The notes: generated by a model from the letters alone, not told the origin. 49,962 nucleotides of DNA from Acidobacteriota bacterium (GCA_021814355.1 JAKAIJ010000001.1:1-49962); one strand, 5' to 3'. Counted from the first letter of the stretch, positions 8,526 to 17,433 are shown. Numbers and translations: made by a program.

Positions 8526-9380
8526 TCACCGGTCATCCAGGCGCTTCCTCATCAAGAAGGTGAACTGCCACGCGAGGTTGCGGATCACCGGGATTCGCAG
8601 CAGGATCCTGTCCATGCCGGCCAAAAAGTCCTTCAGGGGCCCGAACACCGAAAGGCGCCGGAAGGGCACTGCGAGGAGCGCGAGCAGGTGCCAGTACCGG
8701 ACCTCTCGAATCTCGAAGAAGGCGGAGGCGAACCGAAGCTCCTTGTGGGAGATGATGTGCTCCACCTCAAAGGCAGTGCGCAGCTGCGGCGTGAGCCTCC
8801 GGTAGAGCTTGATCGCCGGGTTGTAATTGAGCGCCTCGTTCACGACGGCCACCGCACCGGGCTTCATGACGCGCCGCAGCTCGGGCAGGGCGTAGCTCAG
8901 GTCGAGGTGGTGGAGCATTCCGGCGCAGATTACCACGTCCACGCAGTTGTCCGGAAGCCCCGTCTTCTCGCAGTCGCCCACCAAGAAATACGAATTCCCC
9001 TCCACGCCCGCCTTCCGGGCGGCCGCCCTCGCGTTCGCGATGGACCCCCGGCTGATGTCGAGGCCGATGCTCAGCAGGGCGTGGGCCTGCGCGGCTTGGA
9101 CGGCGCACTCGCCGTTTCCGCAGGCGTAGTCGAGCACGACCTTCCCCGGCGAGTTTTGCGCGATCCAACCCATAAGATACCGCTCCGAGCTGCCCGCCAC
9201 CGAGTAGAACTTGCTGTTTTCCGCCGAGCCCTGGTGGTCGTGGGAGTTATCGTGAAACTTCGCCTCCTCGATCTTCCTCGCGGCTTGAGACTTGAGCCAC
9301 GCTTCGTCCGAGAACCGGTCGAGCTCCCGCAGCACCGAAATCAGCCGTTCTTTCTCGTCCACCTGCGAGCGTTCCGTCAT
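8526..9380 (-). CDS. Class I SAM-dependent methyltransferase
   Basis: A 284-aa protein with the class I methyltransferase core. Motif I is VLDYACGNGE (residues about 83-92), the acidic ribose-binding residue follows in GLDIS, and CAGMLHHL matches the motif IV region of the Methyltransf_11/25 type. The C-terminal third (ALLAVPFRRLSVF and RIPVIRNLAWQ) is hydrophobic and may be membrane-associated. In this setting it probably methylates a sugar of the repeat unit or its lipid-linked form. The start ATG at 9380 is chosen because the upstream open frame is arginine-rich and non-family. The target is unknown. Confidence 0.82.
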   Translation of the reverse strand: MTERSQVDEKERLISVLRELDRFSDEAWLKSQAARKIEEAKFHDNSHDHQGSAENSKFYSVAGSSERYLMGWIAQNSPGKVVLDYACGNGECAVQAAQAHALLSIGLDISRGSIANARAAARKAGVEGNSYFLVGDCEKTGLPDNCVDVVICAGMLHHLDLSYALPELRRVMKPGAVAVVNEALNYNPAIKLYRRLTPQLRTAFEVEHIISHKELRFASAFFEIREVRYWHLLALLAVPFRRLSVFGPLKDFLAGMDRILLRIPVIRNLAWQFTFLMRKRLDDR

Positions 9381-9541
9381 CGGCCGTCGTCCTCCAAGAA
9401 TGTTCGCGCATCCTGACCCGGACCGGGGCGTTTTCGAGAAGCGCGGGAGCAGTCCGTCTGCACCGCCGGTCCGCGACCGGGGCCGTTCTTCCGTCCGAAC
9501 TCCGTCGCGGCCGCACCCCGGGCTCGTCCCGGCCGCCTCGA

Positions 9542-10312
9542 TCACCGCGTCGGCCGGAAAAGGGCCGACAAGGCGTCCTGCGTGGGGTAGCTGATCAGGA
9601 CCGCGCGGTGTTTCCCGTGGAACACAAACAGGCTCCCGGCCGCGACGGCCGAGGCGCCGCCCTCCTGGACCGCCGCCCTCAGGTCGTCCAGCCTCCCCGC
9701 GCCTCCACAGGCGATGACCGGAATCCGGACCGCGGAGGCGACGGCGCGGACCAGTTCCAGGTCGTAGCCCGCCATCGTGCCGTCCCGGTCAATGGAGTGC
9801 ACGACGAGCTCTCCCGCACCCTGATCCTCCATTTCCCTGGCGAAGGCCGCCGGCGCGAGCTTCGCGTTCCGGCGGCCGCCGTGGGTGTGGACTTCGTGGC
9901 GCCCGAACAGGCTCTTCTTCGCGTCAATGCACACCACGACGCTCTGGCTGCCGAACTCCCGGGCGGCGGCCCCGACCAGGGCCGGGGTCTCCACCGCGGC
10001 CGCGTTGACGATCACCTTCTCAACCCCCAGCTGCAGCATCGCCCGGGCGTCCTCCACGGACCGAATCCCCCCGCCGTAGGCGACGGGCATAAAGGCCTCG
10101 CTGACGATCTCCCGGATCAGCTCGAACTGGGGTCGTCTCCCTTCGGGGGTCGCCAGGATGTCGAGAATGACGAGCTCGTCCACCTCTTTTTCGTTGAAGA
10201 TCTTGACGGCGTTCCTGGGGTCCCCGACGTACTTCGGGTCCCGGAACCGGACGGTCTTCACCAGGCCCCGCCCGCTGAGAAGGAGGCAGGGAATGACCCG
10301 CGCGGCGATCAC
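9542..10312 (-). CDS. hisF: HisF-like ammonia-channel subunit of WbpG amidotransferase
   Basis: A 256-aa TIM-barrel protein of the HisF2 type. The N-terminus reads RVIPCLLL, so the catalytic cyclase Asp of true HisF (IPCLD) is replaced by Leu, while the second Asp is kept (VVVCIDAKK). GLVKTVRF and KYVGDP are typical of the O-antigen HisF2 group. It should channel ammonia from the HisH partner to WbpG and not make imidazole glycerol phosphate. The start is GTG at 10312, overlapping the HisH stop (GTGA); this choice gives the usual family N-terminus. No histidine biosynthesis genes surround it. Confidence 0.9.
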   Translation of the reverse strand: MIAARVIPCLLLSGRGLVKTVRFRDPKYVGDPRNAVKIFNEKEVDELVILDILATPEGRRPQFELIREIVSEAFMPVAYGGGIRSVEDARAMLQLGVEKVIVNAAAVETPALVGAAAREFGSQSVVVCIDAKKSLFGRHEVHTHGGRRNAKLAPAAFAREMEDQGAGELVVHSIDRDGTMAGYDLELVRAVASAVRIPVIACGGAGRLDDLRAAVQEGGASAVAAGSLFVFHGKHRAVLISYPTQDALSALFRPTR

Positions 10313-10929
10313 GCGGACATCTCCGCGAAATTCTGGAGGAGCTTCAAGCCGAACTTGTGGCTCTTCTCGGGGTGGAACTGGGTCCCCATGATATTGCCCT
10401 GGACGACCGCCGCGTGGAACGTAATGCCGTAGCGCGCCGTGGCCAGGACGCAGCCTTCGTCCGCACACCGGACGTGGTAGCTGTGAACGAAGTAGAAGCG
10501 CGGTGTCGGGTACATGTCGTGGAGGAGCGGGCTGGGGGTCCGGACCTCGATCGTGTTCCATCCCATGTGGGGCACCTTAAGGCCGGCGTGCCCGTCGTCC
10601 CACCTGAACCGTACCACCTCCGCGTCAATCCACCCGAGGCCGGGCAGCGTGCCCTCCTCGCTCCGCCTGGAGAGGAGCTGCATGCCGAGGCAGATTCCCA
10701 AAAAGGGCGTCCTCTCGCCGAGGACCTTCTCGCGGAGCACGGGGAGCAGCCCGAGCCCCCGCAGGCTCTCCATCGCCCGGTCGAAGGCGCCGACGCCGGG
10801 AAGGATGATCTTCCCGGCCGAACCGATGACCCCGGGGTCGGAGGTGACGACCGAGTCGGCCCCGATGCGGTTCAGCATGTTGTGGATGGAGCCCAGGTTC
10901 CCCATCCCGTAATCCACGATCGCGATCAC
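10309..10929 (-). CDS. hisH: HisH-like glutaminase subunit of WbpG amidotransferase
   Basis: A 206-aa class I glutamine amidotransferase that releases ammonia from glutamine. It shows the oxyanion strand segment PGVGAFD, the nucleophile in GICLGMQLL and the His-Glu pair in QFHPEKS. The start is GTG at 10929, giving the expected N-terminus VIAIVDYGMGNLGS and overlapping the upstream glycosyltransferase stop (GTGA). It should form a dimer with the HisF-like protein encoded next and serve WbpG in sugar amidination. A role in histidine synthesis is unlikely given the context and the altered HisF. Confidence 0.92.
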   Translation of the reverse strand: MIAIVDYGMGNLGSIHNMLNRIGADSVVTSDPGVIGSAGKIILPGVGAFDRAMESLRGLGLLPVLREKVLGERTPFLGICLGMQLLSRRSEEGTLPGLGWIDAEVVRFRWDDGHAGLKVPHMGWNTIEVRTPSPLLHDMYPTPRFYFVHSYHVRCADEGCVLATARYGITFHAAVVQGNIMGTQFHPEKSHKFGLKLLQNFAEMSA

Positions 10930-12056
10930 CGGCGTGCCTCCCACTCGGCCCGCGCCTCCTCTAGCATCCGGGCGAGCACACGACGGTTCGACTCCGCGTC
11001 GCCCCGCGCCTCCACTTGGGCCCGGTTGGCGGCGGCGTGGCGCCCCCCCTCGCCCGCCGTCCGCACGGCGTGGAGCAGGGCCTGGGAGAGCGCGACGTCG
11101 TCGTCCAGCGGGACCAGCCGGCCGTTGCCCGCCGCCGGGTCCACCCACTCGCGGTTCTGCGGGATGTCCGAAAGGACCGGGTAGAGGCCGCACGCCAGCG
11201 CCTCCAGAAGCGAAGTCGCCGTGCCGTCGGAGCGGGACGTGGAGACGTACACTGCGGAATCGTGAAGGGCCTCGACCAGCCGGGCGTAGGGAACCCCGCC
11301 CCAGAAGGCCACCTTTTCGCGGAGCGCCGGCCGAAGGATCTGCGCCGCCAGGCCTTGCGCCTCCTCCAGGAGCTCGCCTCCGGAAGTGAAGACCAGCCGG
11401 AAGTCGGGCGCATCCTCCGGAAACCGCGCCACCGCCCGCAGGATTGCCGCGTTGTCGTACACCGCCGCGAACCCGCGCGTGCAGACGATCTGGACAGGGC
11501 CCGGCCTGGGCTCCGCTCGATGGAAGAGCCGCGTGTCCACCCCGAGCAGCAGCGGGACGACGGAGGCCCGCGGGGCCTGCTCGCGGGCGCAGGCGGCCAG
11601 GTACCCGCCGTTGGCGAAAACGCGCGAGGCCCCGGCGAGCGTCGCCCGGTTGATCCTCCGCACCCAGCGCCCCGCCAGCAGGACGTCGCTGCCGACGACG
11701 TACGCGCAATAGGGACGCACGCCGCTCCAGTAGGCCATGAGCGTGTACCCACCCCCGTAGAGGGTGAGCACCATGTCGGCCCGGAGATCCCGGGCCAGGC
11801 GGGCGAAGCGCCTCGCGTAGAGGGCGTACCGCATCTTGCCCGGGACCGGCGGCCGGGCGAGGTGGACCGCGGAGACTTGGTCCCGGCGAAAGCGCTCGAA
11901 GTCGGCGACGACGCCCGCAACCTTGCCGCTCACGGACCCGACCTCCGGCACATCCTCAAAGTCGAAGACGTGGACCTCGTGGTCGAGGGACTGGAGCGTG
12001 GCCGCTGTGGACATGGACCAGGGACAGAGGTGCGTCATGCAGATCAGGATCCTCAC
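10926..12056 (-). CDS. GT4-family glycosyltransferase
   Basis: A 376-aa GT-B protein. The C-terminal donor domain has VQIVCTRGF, VAFWGGVPYARL and the signature STSRSDGTATSLLEALACG with its conserved Glu. The N-terminal part (RILICMTHLCPWSMSTAATL) is an acceptor-type Rossmann domain. The start is GTG at 12056, overlapping the upstream reductase stop (GTGA); the long open frame upstream is a shadow of the epimerase gene. It should add one sugar to the repeat unit. The adjacent Rmd suggests rhamnose as a possible donor sugar, but that is only context. Confidence 0.85.
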   Translation of the reverse strand: MRILICMTHLCPWSMSTAATLQSLDHEVHVFDFEDVPEVGSVSGKVAGVVADFERFRRDQVSAVHLARPPVPGKMRYALYARRFARLARDLRADMVLTLYGGGYTLMAYWSGVRPYCAYVVGSDVLLAGRWVRRINRATLAGASRVFANGGYLAACAREQAPRASVVPLLLGVDTRLFHRAEPRPGPVQIVCTRGFAAVYDNAAILRAVARFPEDAPDFRLVFTSGGELLEEAQGLAAQILRPALREKVAFWGGVPYARLVEALHDSAVYVSTSRSDGTATSLLEALACGLYPVLSDIPQNREWVDPAAGNGRLVPLDDDVALSQALLHAVRTAGEGGRHAAANRAQVEARGDAESNRRVLARMLEEARAEWEARR

Positions 12057-13003
12057 GTCCCGGCCCCCGTTTCCGACGCGGCCCAGCATACCCGGAGAGC
12101 GTCCTTCAGGCGCGTGGCGGGCGTGAACCCGAAGGCCGCGCGCGCCTTCTCGTAGCTGCCGTAGCTGGCGCTCACCTCGCCGTCGCGGACGAGGGCGGGA
12201 TTCACCTCGAGCCGGACAGGCCTCGGCGCGAAGGAGAGCAGCGCCTCGGCTACTTCGAGGACGGTGTGCGGCTCGCCCGAGCAGACGTTGAAGACCTCGC
12301 CCCAATGCTCTCCCGCGGCCATTTTCACGTACGCGTCCACGACGTCCTCGACGGCGATGAAGTCCCGGATGCTCTCGAGGTTCCCCACCTGGATGACAGG
12401 GTCGCCCTCCGCCGCCAGCGCCTTGCGCGCCCTCGCCGCCAGGGCGCCGACCACGAGGCTCGGGGGGATGCCGGCGCCCACGACGTTGAAGGGGCGGGCC
12501 ACGACGACCCTCATGCCGAGGCGCCGCGCGTAGTCCAGTCCGATGAGCGTGGACGCGTGCTTGCTCACGCCGTAGGGTCCGCGCGGCGAGCATGGGGTCT
12601 CCTCCTTCACGGGGAGGTCCTTTCGCTCCACGGGTCCGTACTCGGCGGCGGAGCCGACCGCCAGAACGCGCGCCCGGCGGCAGGTGACGCGCGCGGTCTC
12701 GAGGAGGTGCGCCGTGCCGAGGACGTTCGTTCTGTAGATCGCCGGCGGCTCTCCGCTCTGCACCCCGGCGAGGTGGAACACCACATCGGGCCGCAGCCGC
12801 TCCAGCGCATTCGAGACGCCCGGGGCGTCGCAGAGGTCGAGCGGGAGGAAGCCGTCGAGGATACTCCCAGCTTCCGACGGATCTGCGACATCCGCCCCCA
12901 CGAGCCGAAAGCCCCCTTCGGCGGAGAGCCTACGGATCAGGTGACGCGCGCAGAAACCGCTGGAACCGGTGATGAGGGCCGTCTTCAAGGTCGTTCTCCG
13001 CAC
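12053..13003 (-). CDS. rmd: GDP-4-keto-6-deoxymannose reductase-like SDR
   Basis: A 316-aa extended SDR resembling Rmd, which reduces the Gmd product to GDP-D-rhamnose. Visible features are ALITGSSGFCARHL (third Gly of the Rossmann motif replaced by Ala), VFHLAGVQS, the active-site YGVSK and the substrate-loop RPFNVVGAG. Its expected partner Gmd lies at the left edge of the window. GTG at 13003 is the longest start. TTG at 12988 has a GGAG ribosome site six bases upstream and gives the more usual MKTALITG N-terminus, so it may be the real start. A related specificity (for example fucose or talose formation) cannot be excluded. Confidence 0.75.
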   Translation of the reverse strand: MRRTTLKTALITGSSGFCARHLIRRLSAEGGFRLVGADVADPSEAGSILDGFLPLDLCDAPGVSNALERLRPDVVFHLAGVQSGEPPAIYRTNVLGTAHLLETARVTCRRARVLAVGSAAEYGPVERKDLPVKEETPCSPRGPYGVSKHASTLIGLDYARRLGMRVVVARPFNVVGAGIPPSLVVGALAARARKALAAEGDPVIQVGNLESIRDFIAVEDVVDAYVKMAAGEHWGEVFNVCSGEPHTVLEVAEALLSFAPRPVRLEVNPALVRDGEVSASYGSYEKARAAFGFTPATRLKDALRVCWAASETGAGT

Positions 13004-13016
13004 CCGCGTCCGGGGC

Positions 13017-14174
13017 TTAGGCCACCGAAGCGGCCGCCGTCGCGGGGACGTCGGGCACCCAATGGGACACGGTCACGCGGTTCCGCGCGGCGGCGGCCTC
13101 GAGGATGTCCGCGTACCGGTCCACGTACGCATCGGGGGCGAACATCCGCCGGGCCATCCGCCGGCTCTCCTCCCCGAGGGCCTCCCGGCCGGCCGGCCCG
13201 AGGGACTCCAGCGAGGCGACGGCCCGCGCGATCTCCTCCGGCGAACGGGGGTCGAAGAGGAACCCGTTCCGGCCCTCCTGCACGAGGTTGCCTGCGTCGC
13301 AGACCGCGCTCATCAGGACCGGCTTGCCGCAGGCCATGGCCTCACAGATCGCGTTCGGGAGCCCCTCGTAGTGGGAAGGCAGGACGATGGCGTCGGCGTC
13401 CTGATACACCCCGACAATGTCGCGCGTGGCCGGCCTCAGCTCGAACCGCCCCGACAGGCCCAGCTCCTGAATCAGCCGGGATGCGCCTTCGTAGACGCCC
13501 CGGTCTTCGGGGACCGCGCCGTACCAATCCACGCGGCACTCCACCTCCGGCCGCGTCGCGCGCAGGAGCGCCACGGCCCGGACGAGGCCCTCCACGTTCT
13601 TCCGGGGATGGTAGGTGGCGGCAACGACGAGCCTCAGCGGGCCCGCGCCGCTGAGGGCGCTCCGCGGGATGGGGCGAAAGGCGCCCAGGTCTACGGCGTT
13701 GTACACGGTGATCACCTTGCCGACGAGACCGGGGACCGTCTTCTCCAGCTGGAGGCGGTTCGTGTGGGAGTTCGTCGTCACGCAGTCCGCCAGCCGGTGG
13801 AGCTCCCTCCGCCAATCGAACCCGCGTCGCGCGGGTGCGGCGATGCGCTCGGACACCACGAGACCCCACTTCCTCGACGGGAGCGAAGCAAGCTCCGCGA
13901 ACAGGCACGGCCCCTGGAGGAACGCCAGGACGACGTCGGCCCGCCGGCCCCTCAGGAGCCGCCTTACGGCCCGCGCGCGCCCCAGGCGCCCCTCCGCGGA
14001 CAGCGGGACGTGCTCCACGCCGGCTCGGTCGAGCAGCGGCTTGTAGAAGTCCTGCGGGCAGTACGTCGCGACGGAGACTTCATGCCCGCGGCGTCGCAGC
14101 CCGTCGGCGAGGAAGCACATCTGGCGCTCCGCGCCGCCGCTGCCCAAGCCCTCGAGGAGCATCAGGACCTTCAC
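13017..14174 (-). CDS. GT4-family glycosyltransferase
   Basis: A 385-aa GT-B glycosyltransferase. The acceptor domain begins MKVLMLLEGLGSGGAERQM, the common GT4 loop. The donor domain contains AATYHPRKNVEGLVRA and the EX7E signature in SHYEGLPNAICEAMACG. It should work on the cytoplasmic face during repeat-unit synthesis. It lies 13 bases before the reductase gene and 13 bases after asnB. Donor sugar unknown. Confidence 0.9.
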   Translation of the reverse strand: MKVLMLLEGLGSGGAERQMCFLADGLRRRGHEVSVATYCPQDFYKPLLDRAGVEHVPLSAEGRLGRARAVRRLLRGRRADVVLAFLQGPCLFAELASLPSRKWGLVVSERIAAPARRGFDWRRELHRLADCVTTNSHTNRLQLEKTVPGLVGKVITVYNAVDLGAFRPIPRSALSGAGPLRLVVAATYHPRKNVEGLVRAVALLRATRPEVECRVDWYGAVPEDRGVYEGASRLIQELGLSGRFELRPATRDIVGVYQDADAIVLPSHYEGLPNAICEAMACGKPVLMSAVCDAGNLVQEGRNGFLFDPRSPEEIARAVASLESLGPAGREALGEESRRMARRMFAPDAYVDRYADILEAAAARNRVTVSHWVPDVPATAAASVA

Positions 14175-14187
14175 TGGGAACCCCTCC

Positions 14188-16053
14188 TCAAGCGACCCTC
14201 TCCTGCCAGAGCTTCAGCGCCAGGAGGGCGTACAGGGGGTGCACCAGGTCCTCCCGCCGCTGGGCCTCGCGCCACAGTTCCTCCGCCTTCCCGGGCAGGA
14301 GCGGCCCCGGGAACCTCGCGTCTTCGGCCAGCAGCGCGGCGCGGAAGCGCTCCCGTGCGCGGCCTTCGAAGATCCACCGTTGAAGGGGGATGCCGAACCC
14401 CTGCTTCGGCGCCGCGGCCACCGCCGGCGGGAGGTGCCTGCGCGCCAGGCGCCGCAGAAGGTGCTTGTTGGCCCCCTTGCGGACCCTGAACCGCGGTGGG
14501 ATCCGGAGCGCCAGTTCGATCACGCGGTGGTCCAGGAAGGGCGAGCGGACCTCGAGAGAATGCCGCATGCTCATGCGGTCCACCTTGACGAGGATGTCGT
14601 CGAGCATGTAGAGACGCATGTCGAAGCGCTGCGCGGCGTCGAGGGGATGGGTGCCCCGGGGAGGCAGGTCCTCCAGCGCGGCCAGCGCGCGGCCGAGGGG
14701 TTCCTCTTCCAGGTATTCGGGGCGAAGGTGGGAGCGGCGCCACTCGGCATACGGGTCGAGCGTGCACCCCGCCCCCCACACGGCCACCGGCCGGCCGAAC
14801 CTCCGGGCCATCCTCCGGAAGCGGGACCCCCCGGGCAACAGCGAGGCGGCGCCGAGGGACGCTAGCCGCCGGGCCGGCAGGGGAATGCGGTCGAGCGGGG
14901 CCCAGGTGCGCGCCTTCACGTGATGAGGATACCCTGCGAAGACTTCGTCCCCGCCGTCGCCGGAGAGCACCACGGTCAGCTCTCTCCGCGCCGTCTGGCA
15001 GACCAGGGCGGTAGGGTGGGCCGACATGTCGGAGAAGGGCTCGTCGAAATGTCCGAGCACCGACTCCGCCGGCTCGTCCACGCCGTCGCCAGCGGGCCTG
15101 ACCACCGATTGGACGCCAAGGTGGTCCGCCGTGGACCGGGCGGCGACGCTCTCGTCCGACGGCCAGCCGGGAAACGCGATGGTCAACGCCTGCAGGTCCG
15201 GCCCCCGGTGGCGCGAGGCGGCCGCAGCGATCAGACCCGAGTCAATGCCCCCCGAGAGAAAGACGCCCAGCGGCACGTCGGACCGGAGGCGAATCCGCGT
15301 GGCCTCCCAGAGGGCCTCCTCGACGCGGTCCACCCACTCCTCTTCGCCCGGCCCCTCATCGTATTCCACGGCGGGGAGGGACCAGTAGCGGAAGGGGCCG
15401 CGGAGCACCCCGGAAGGGAGGTCGAATTCGAGCCAGGCCGAAGGGGGCAGCTTCTGGACGCCCTTGAAGATGCAGAACGAGCCCGGAACCCACCCCAAGC
15501 GGAAATAGAGGTTGAGCGCGTCCGCGTCCACCCCGGAGGGGAAGTCGGGCAGGGGCCGGAGCGCCTTGATCTCCGAGGCGAAGGAGAGCCGTCCCCCGGT
15601 GCCGTAATAGAAGAGGGGCTTCTTGCCCATGCGGTCCCGGGCAAGCACCACCTTCCGCCTGGTCGTGTCGTATAGGGCGATCGAAAACATGCCGTTGAGC
15701 TTCGAGAACATTTCGGTGCCGTGTTCGCGGTAGAGCGCGAGGAGGACCTCCGTGTCCGTCCGCGTCCGAAACGCATGTCCCTTCGACTCGAGTTCCGCGC
15801 GGAGCTCCACGTAGTTGTAGATTTCGCCGTTGAACACGATCCACGCCCCGTCCGGCGCGTCGCACATGGGCTGGTCTCCGGAGGGCGAGAGATCGAGGAT
15901 CGCCAAGCGGCGGAACCCCAGGTACAGGGGGCCGTCCGTGAACGCACCGGCCGAGTCGGGCCCGCGGTGGGCGAGCAGGTCCCTCGCCGCGTTCAGCACG
16001 TCCGTCCCGAGGGAGGGGACGTCCGGAGAGACGCGCCCTAGAAAACCGCACAC
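14188..16053 (-). CDS. asnB: Asparagine synthetase-type amidotransferase (AsnB family)
   Basis: A 621-aa glutamine-hydrolysing AsnB homologue. Cys2 of MCGFLG is the glutaminase nucleophile after Met removal; the N-terminal class II amidotransferase domain has RGPDSAG and NGEIYNY. The synthetase domain has the ATP loop LSGGIDSG at about residue 265. In polysaccharide clusters such proteins (WbpS-like) are thought to amidate uronic acid carboxylates rather than make asparagine. The WbpA-type dehydrogenase in this cluster supplies a uronic acid substrate, so formation of an uronamide is the favoured role. It could still be an ordinary asparagine synthetase. Confidence 0.9.
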   Translation of the reverse strand: MCGFLGRVSPDVPSLGTDVLNAARDLLAHRGPDSAGAFTDGPLYLGFRRLAILDLSPSGDQPMCDAPDGAWIVFNGEIYNYVELRAELESKGHAFRTRTDTEVLLALYREHGTEMFSKLNGMFSIALYDTTRRKVVLARDRMGKKPLFYYGTGGRLSFASEIKALRPLPDFPSGVDADALNLYFRLGWVPGSFCIFKGVQKLPPSAWLEFDLPSGVLRGPFRYWSLPAVEYDEGPGEEEWVDRVEEALWEATRIRLRSDVPLGVFLSGGIDSGLIAAAASRHRGPDLQALTIAFPGWPSDESVAARSTADHLGVQSVVRPAGDGVDEPAESVLGHFDEPFSDMSAHPTALVCQTARRELTVVLSGDGGDEVFAGYPHHVKARTWAPLDRIPLPARRLASLGAASLLPGGSRFRRMARRFGRPVAVWGAGCTLDPYAEWRRSHLRPEYLEEEPLGRALAALEDLPPRGTHPLDAAQRFDMRLYMLDDILVKVDRMSMRHSLEVRSPFLDHRVIELALRIPPRFRVRKGANKHLLRRLARRHLPPAVAAAPKQGFGIPLQRWIFEGRARERFRAALLAEDARFPGPLLPGKAEELWREAQRREDLVHPLYALLALKLWQERVA

Positions 16054-16111
16054 GCCGAACTCTCCCCTCCCCCGGCAGGCGTAGGGAACTTCCCGCGGGC
16101 CGCCTCGGGAA

Positions 16112-17356
16112 TCATCCGCCCGCCACCCCGCGTCTGGTTCTCAGACCCGTTGCGGCGGGCCGCAGCGGGACAGACCCGGCTCTCCGGACCGGCGGCAGGT
16201 ACGAGGCGGCCTGCGAAAGGGCCAGCCCGAAGATGAACCAGGTCACCTTCCGGTAGTCCCAGCTCGTGGTGACCCCCGTGACCATCCACGCCGTCAGCAC
16301 GGCGAACCACAGGAACCGGTCGCGCGACGGCAGCCGCCAGACGAGCCTCAGAACCCGGAAGAGGATGGCAAGGAAGAAGAGCATCCCGATCATCCCCGTC
16401 CCCACCAGCACGTTCAAATAGGTGCTGTGCGCGTCCTTCATCCAGCCGGATTTTTCGTACAGGGCGAGATAGAAGGCGCCCACTCCCACCCCCGCCACCG
16501 GGTAGTCGAGAAAGGCGTACCAGCCGATCTGGTAAATCGTGCGGCGGTCGGACCAGGTCCCGTATTGAATCTCGTGGCCCGTCGTGCGGACGCGCTGGAG
16601 CGTGGACGACGGGACGAACCGGGGGGCCAGGTACACGGACGGCACCAGCATGGCAAGAAGGGCGAGCGTGGCACCGACCTTGGTCCGAAAATACACGGCC
16701 ATACCCACCGAGAAGACGGCCGCACCCGCGAGCAGGGCGAGGATGCCCGTCCTCGACCCCGTGAGGAGGATGGCCAGGAACGCCGCCGGGCAGAAGAGCC
16801 AGCACAGCCACCGGCCGGACTTCCACCGGAAGGTGGAAACCATGGCCAGATAAGCTGCGAACAAAATGCCGATCGCAAGGATCGCCGCGAGGTCGTTTTC
16901 GTTCATCCCCGCGCCGCGATAGCGGGATTGCGCGCTGGTCGCCAGGGCATTCCTGCCCCCCCAGGCCGCCCAAAAGGTGCTCACGATGGGCACCCAGCAG
17001 CCCGCTACGTAAGCCTTCATCAACTTGAACTGTTCTGCTTGGGTCGGAGCGAACTCCCACGTGAGCCAGCCCAGGCCGGCCACGCGGATGTAGGTGAGGG
17101 TTCGTTCCCAGCTGTAGTCCGCATCCAAGGACCAGGCCACCGTAGCCCCGCACCAGCACACGTAGGCCGCCATCAGGACGTGCGCTCCGTCAATCCTCTT
17201 GAAGTTTCCCTGGGAGAGGACGACCAGAAAGCCGAAGAACAGCAGCGAATAGCCCACGATCCGGGAAATTGTGCCCACGCCGGGAATGGCGAGCGCCTCC
17301 TCCCACGGAATCGTGAACACCAGAAGCCACAGCAGCAGGAAGGTGAGCTTGCGCAT
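16112..17356 (-). CDS. O-antigen polymerase/ligase family protein (Wzy-like)
   Basis: A 414-aa integral membrane protein with about ten or more hydrophobic segments. It shows the Wzy_C-type landmarks: GAGMNENDLAAILAIG, LLTGSRTGILALL, and the periplasmic-loop motif DAHSTYLNVLVGTGMIG. It would polymerise flipped repeat units in the periplasm. A second family member lies at 45887-47356, so one may be the polymerase and the other the ligase or a second polymerase. The short, basic C-terminus follows the last membrane segment. The gene stands between short gaps (58 and 77 bases) rather than overlapping its neighbours. Confidence 0.85.
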   Translation of the reverse strand: MRKLTFLLLWLLVFTIPWEEALAIPGVGTISRIVGYSLLFFGFLVVLSQGNFKRIDGAHVLMAAYVCWCGATVAWSLDADYSWERTLTYIRVAGLGWLTWEFAPTQAEQFKLMKAYVAGCWVPIVSTFWAAWGGRNALATSAQSRYRGAGMNENDLAAILAIGILFAAYLAMVSTFRWKSGRWLCWLFCPAAFLAILLTGSRTGILALLAGAAVFSVGMAVYFRTKVGATLALLAMLVPSVYLAPRFVPSSTLQRVRTTGHEIQYGTWSDRRTIYQIGWYAFLDYPVAGVGVGAFYLALYEKSGWMKDAHSTYLNVLVGTGMIGMLFFLAILFRVLRLVWRLPSRDRFLWFAVLTAWMVTGVTTSWDYRKVTWFIFGLALSQAASYLPPVRRAGSVPLRPAATGLRTRRGVAGG

Positions 17357-17433
17357 CGTTCGCGTCTACCTTTCACGGACCGCGGAGCGGCGTGCGCCCG
17401 AGGGCCGCAGGCGGTGCCTTCGCATCCTGGAGG

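Noticed and set aside
7293..9416. Long plus-strand open frame of 707 codons
   Set aside because: It is antisense to wbpG and the methyltransferase and has a low-complexity composition with no domain; a product of the high GC content. Other long plus-strand frames (25392-27851, 28851-30872, 12969-14489) were rejected for the same reason.
9542..10929. HisH/HisF as part of histidine biosynthesis
   Set aside because: No other his gene is near, WbpG is adjacent, and the HisF homologue lacks a catalytic aspartate.
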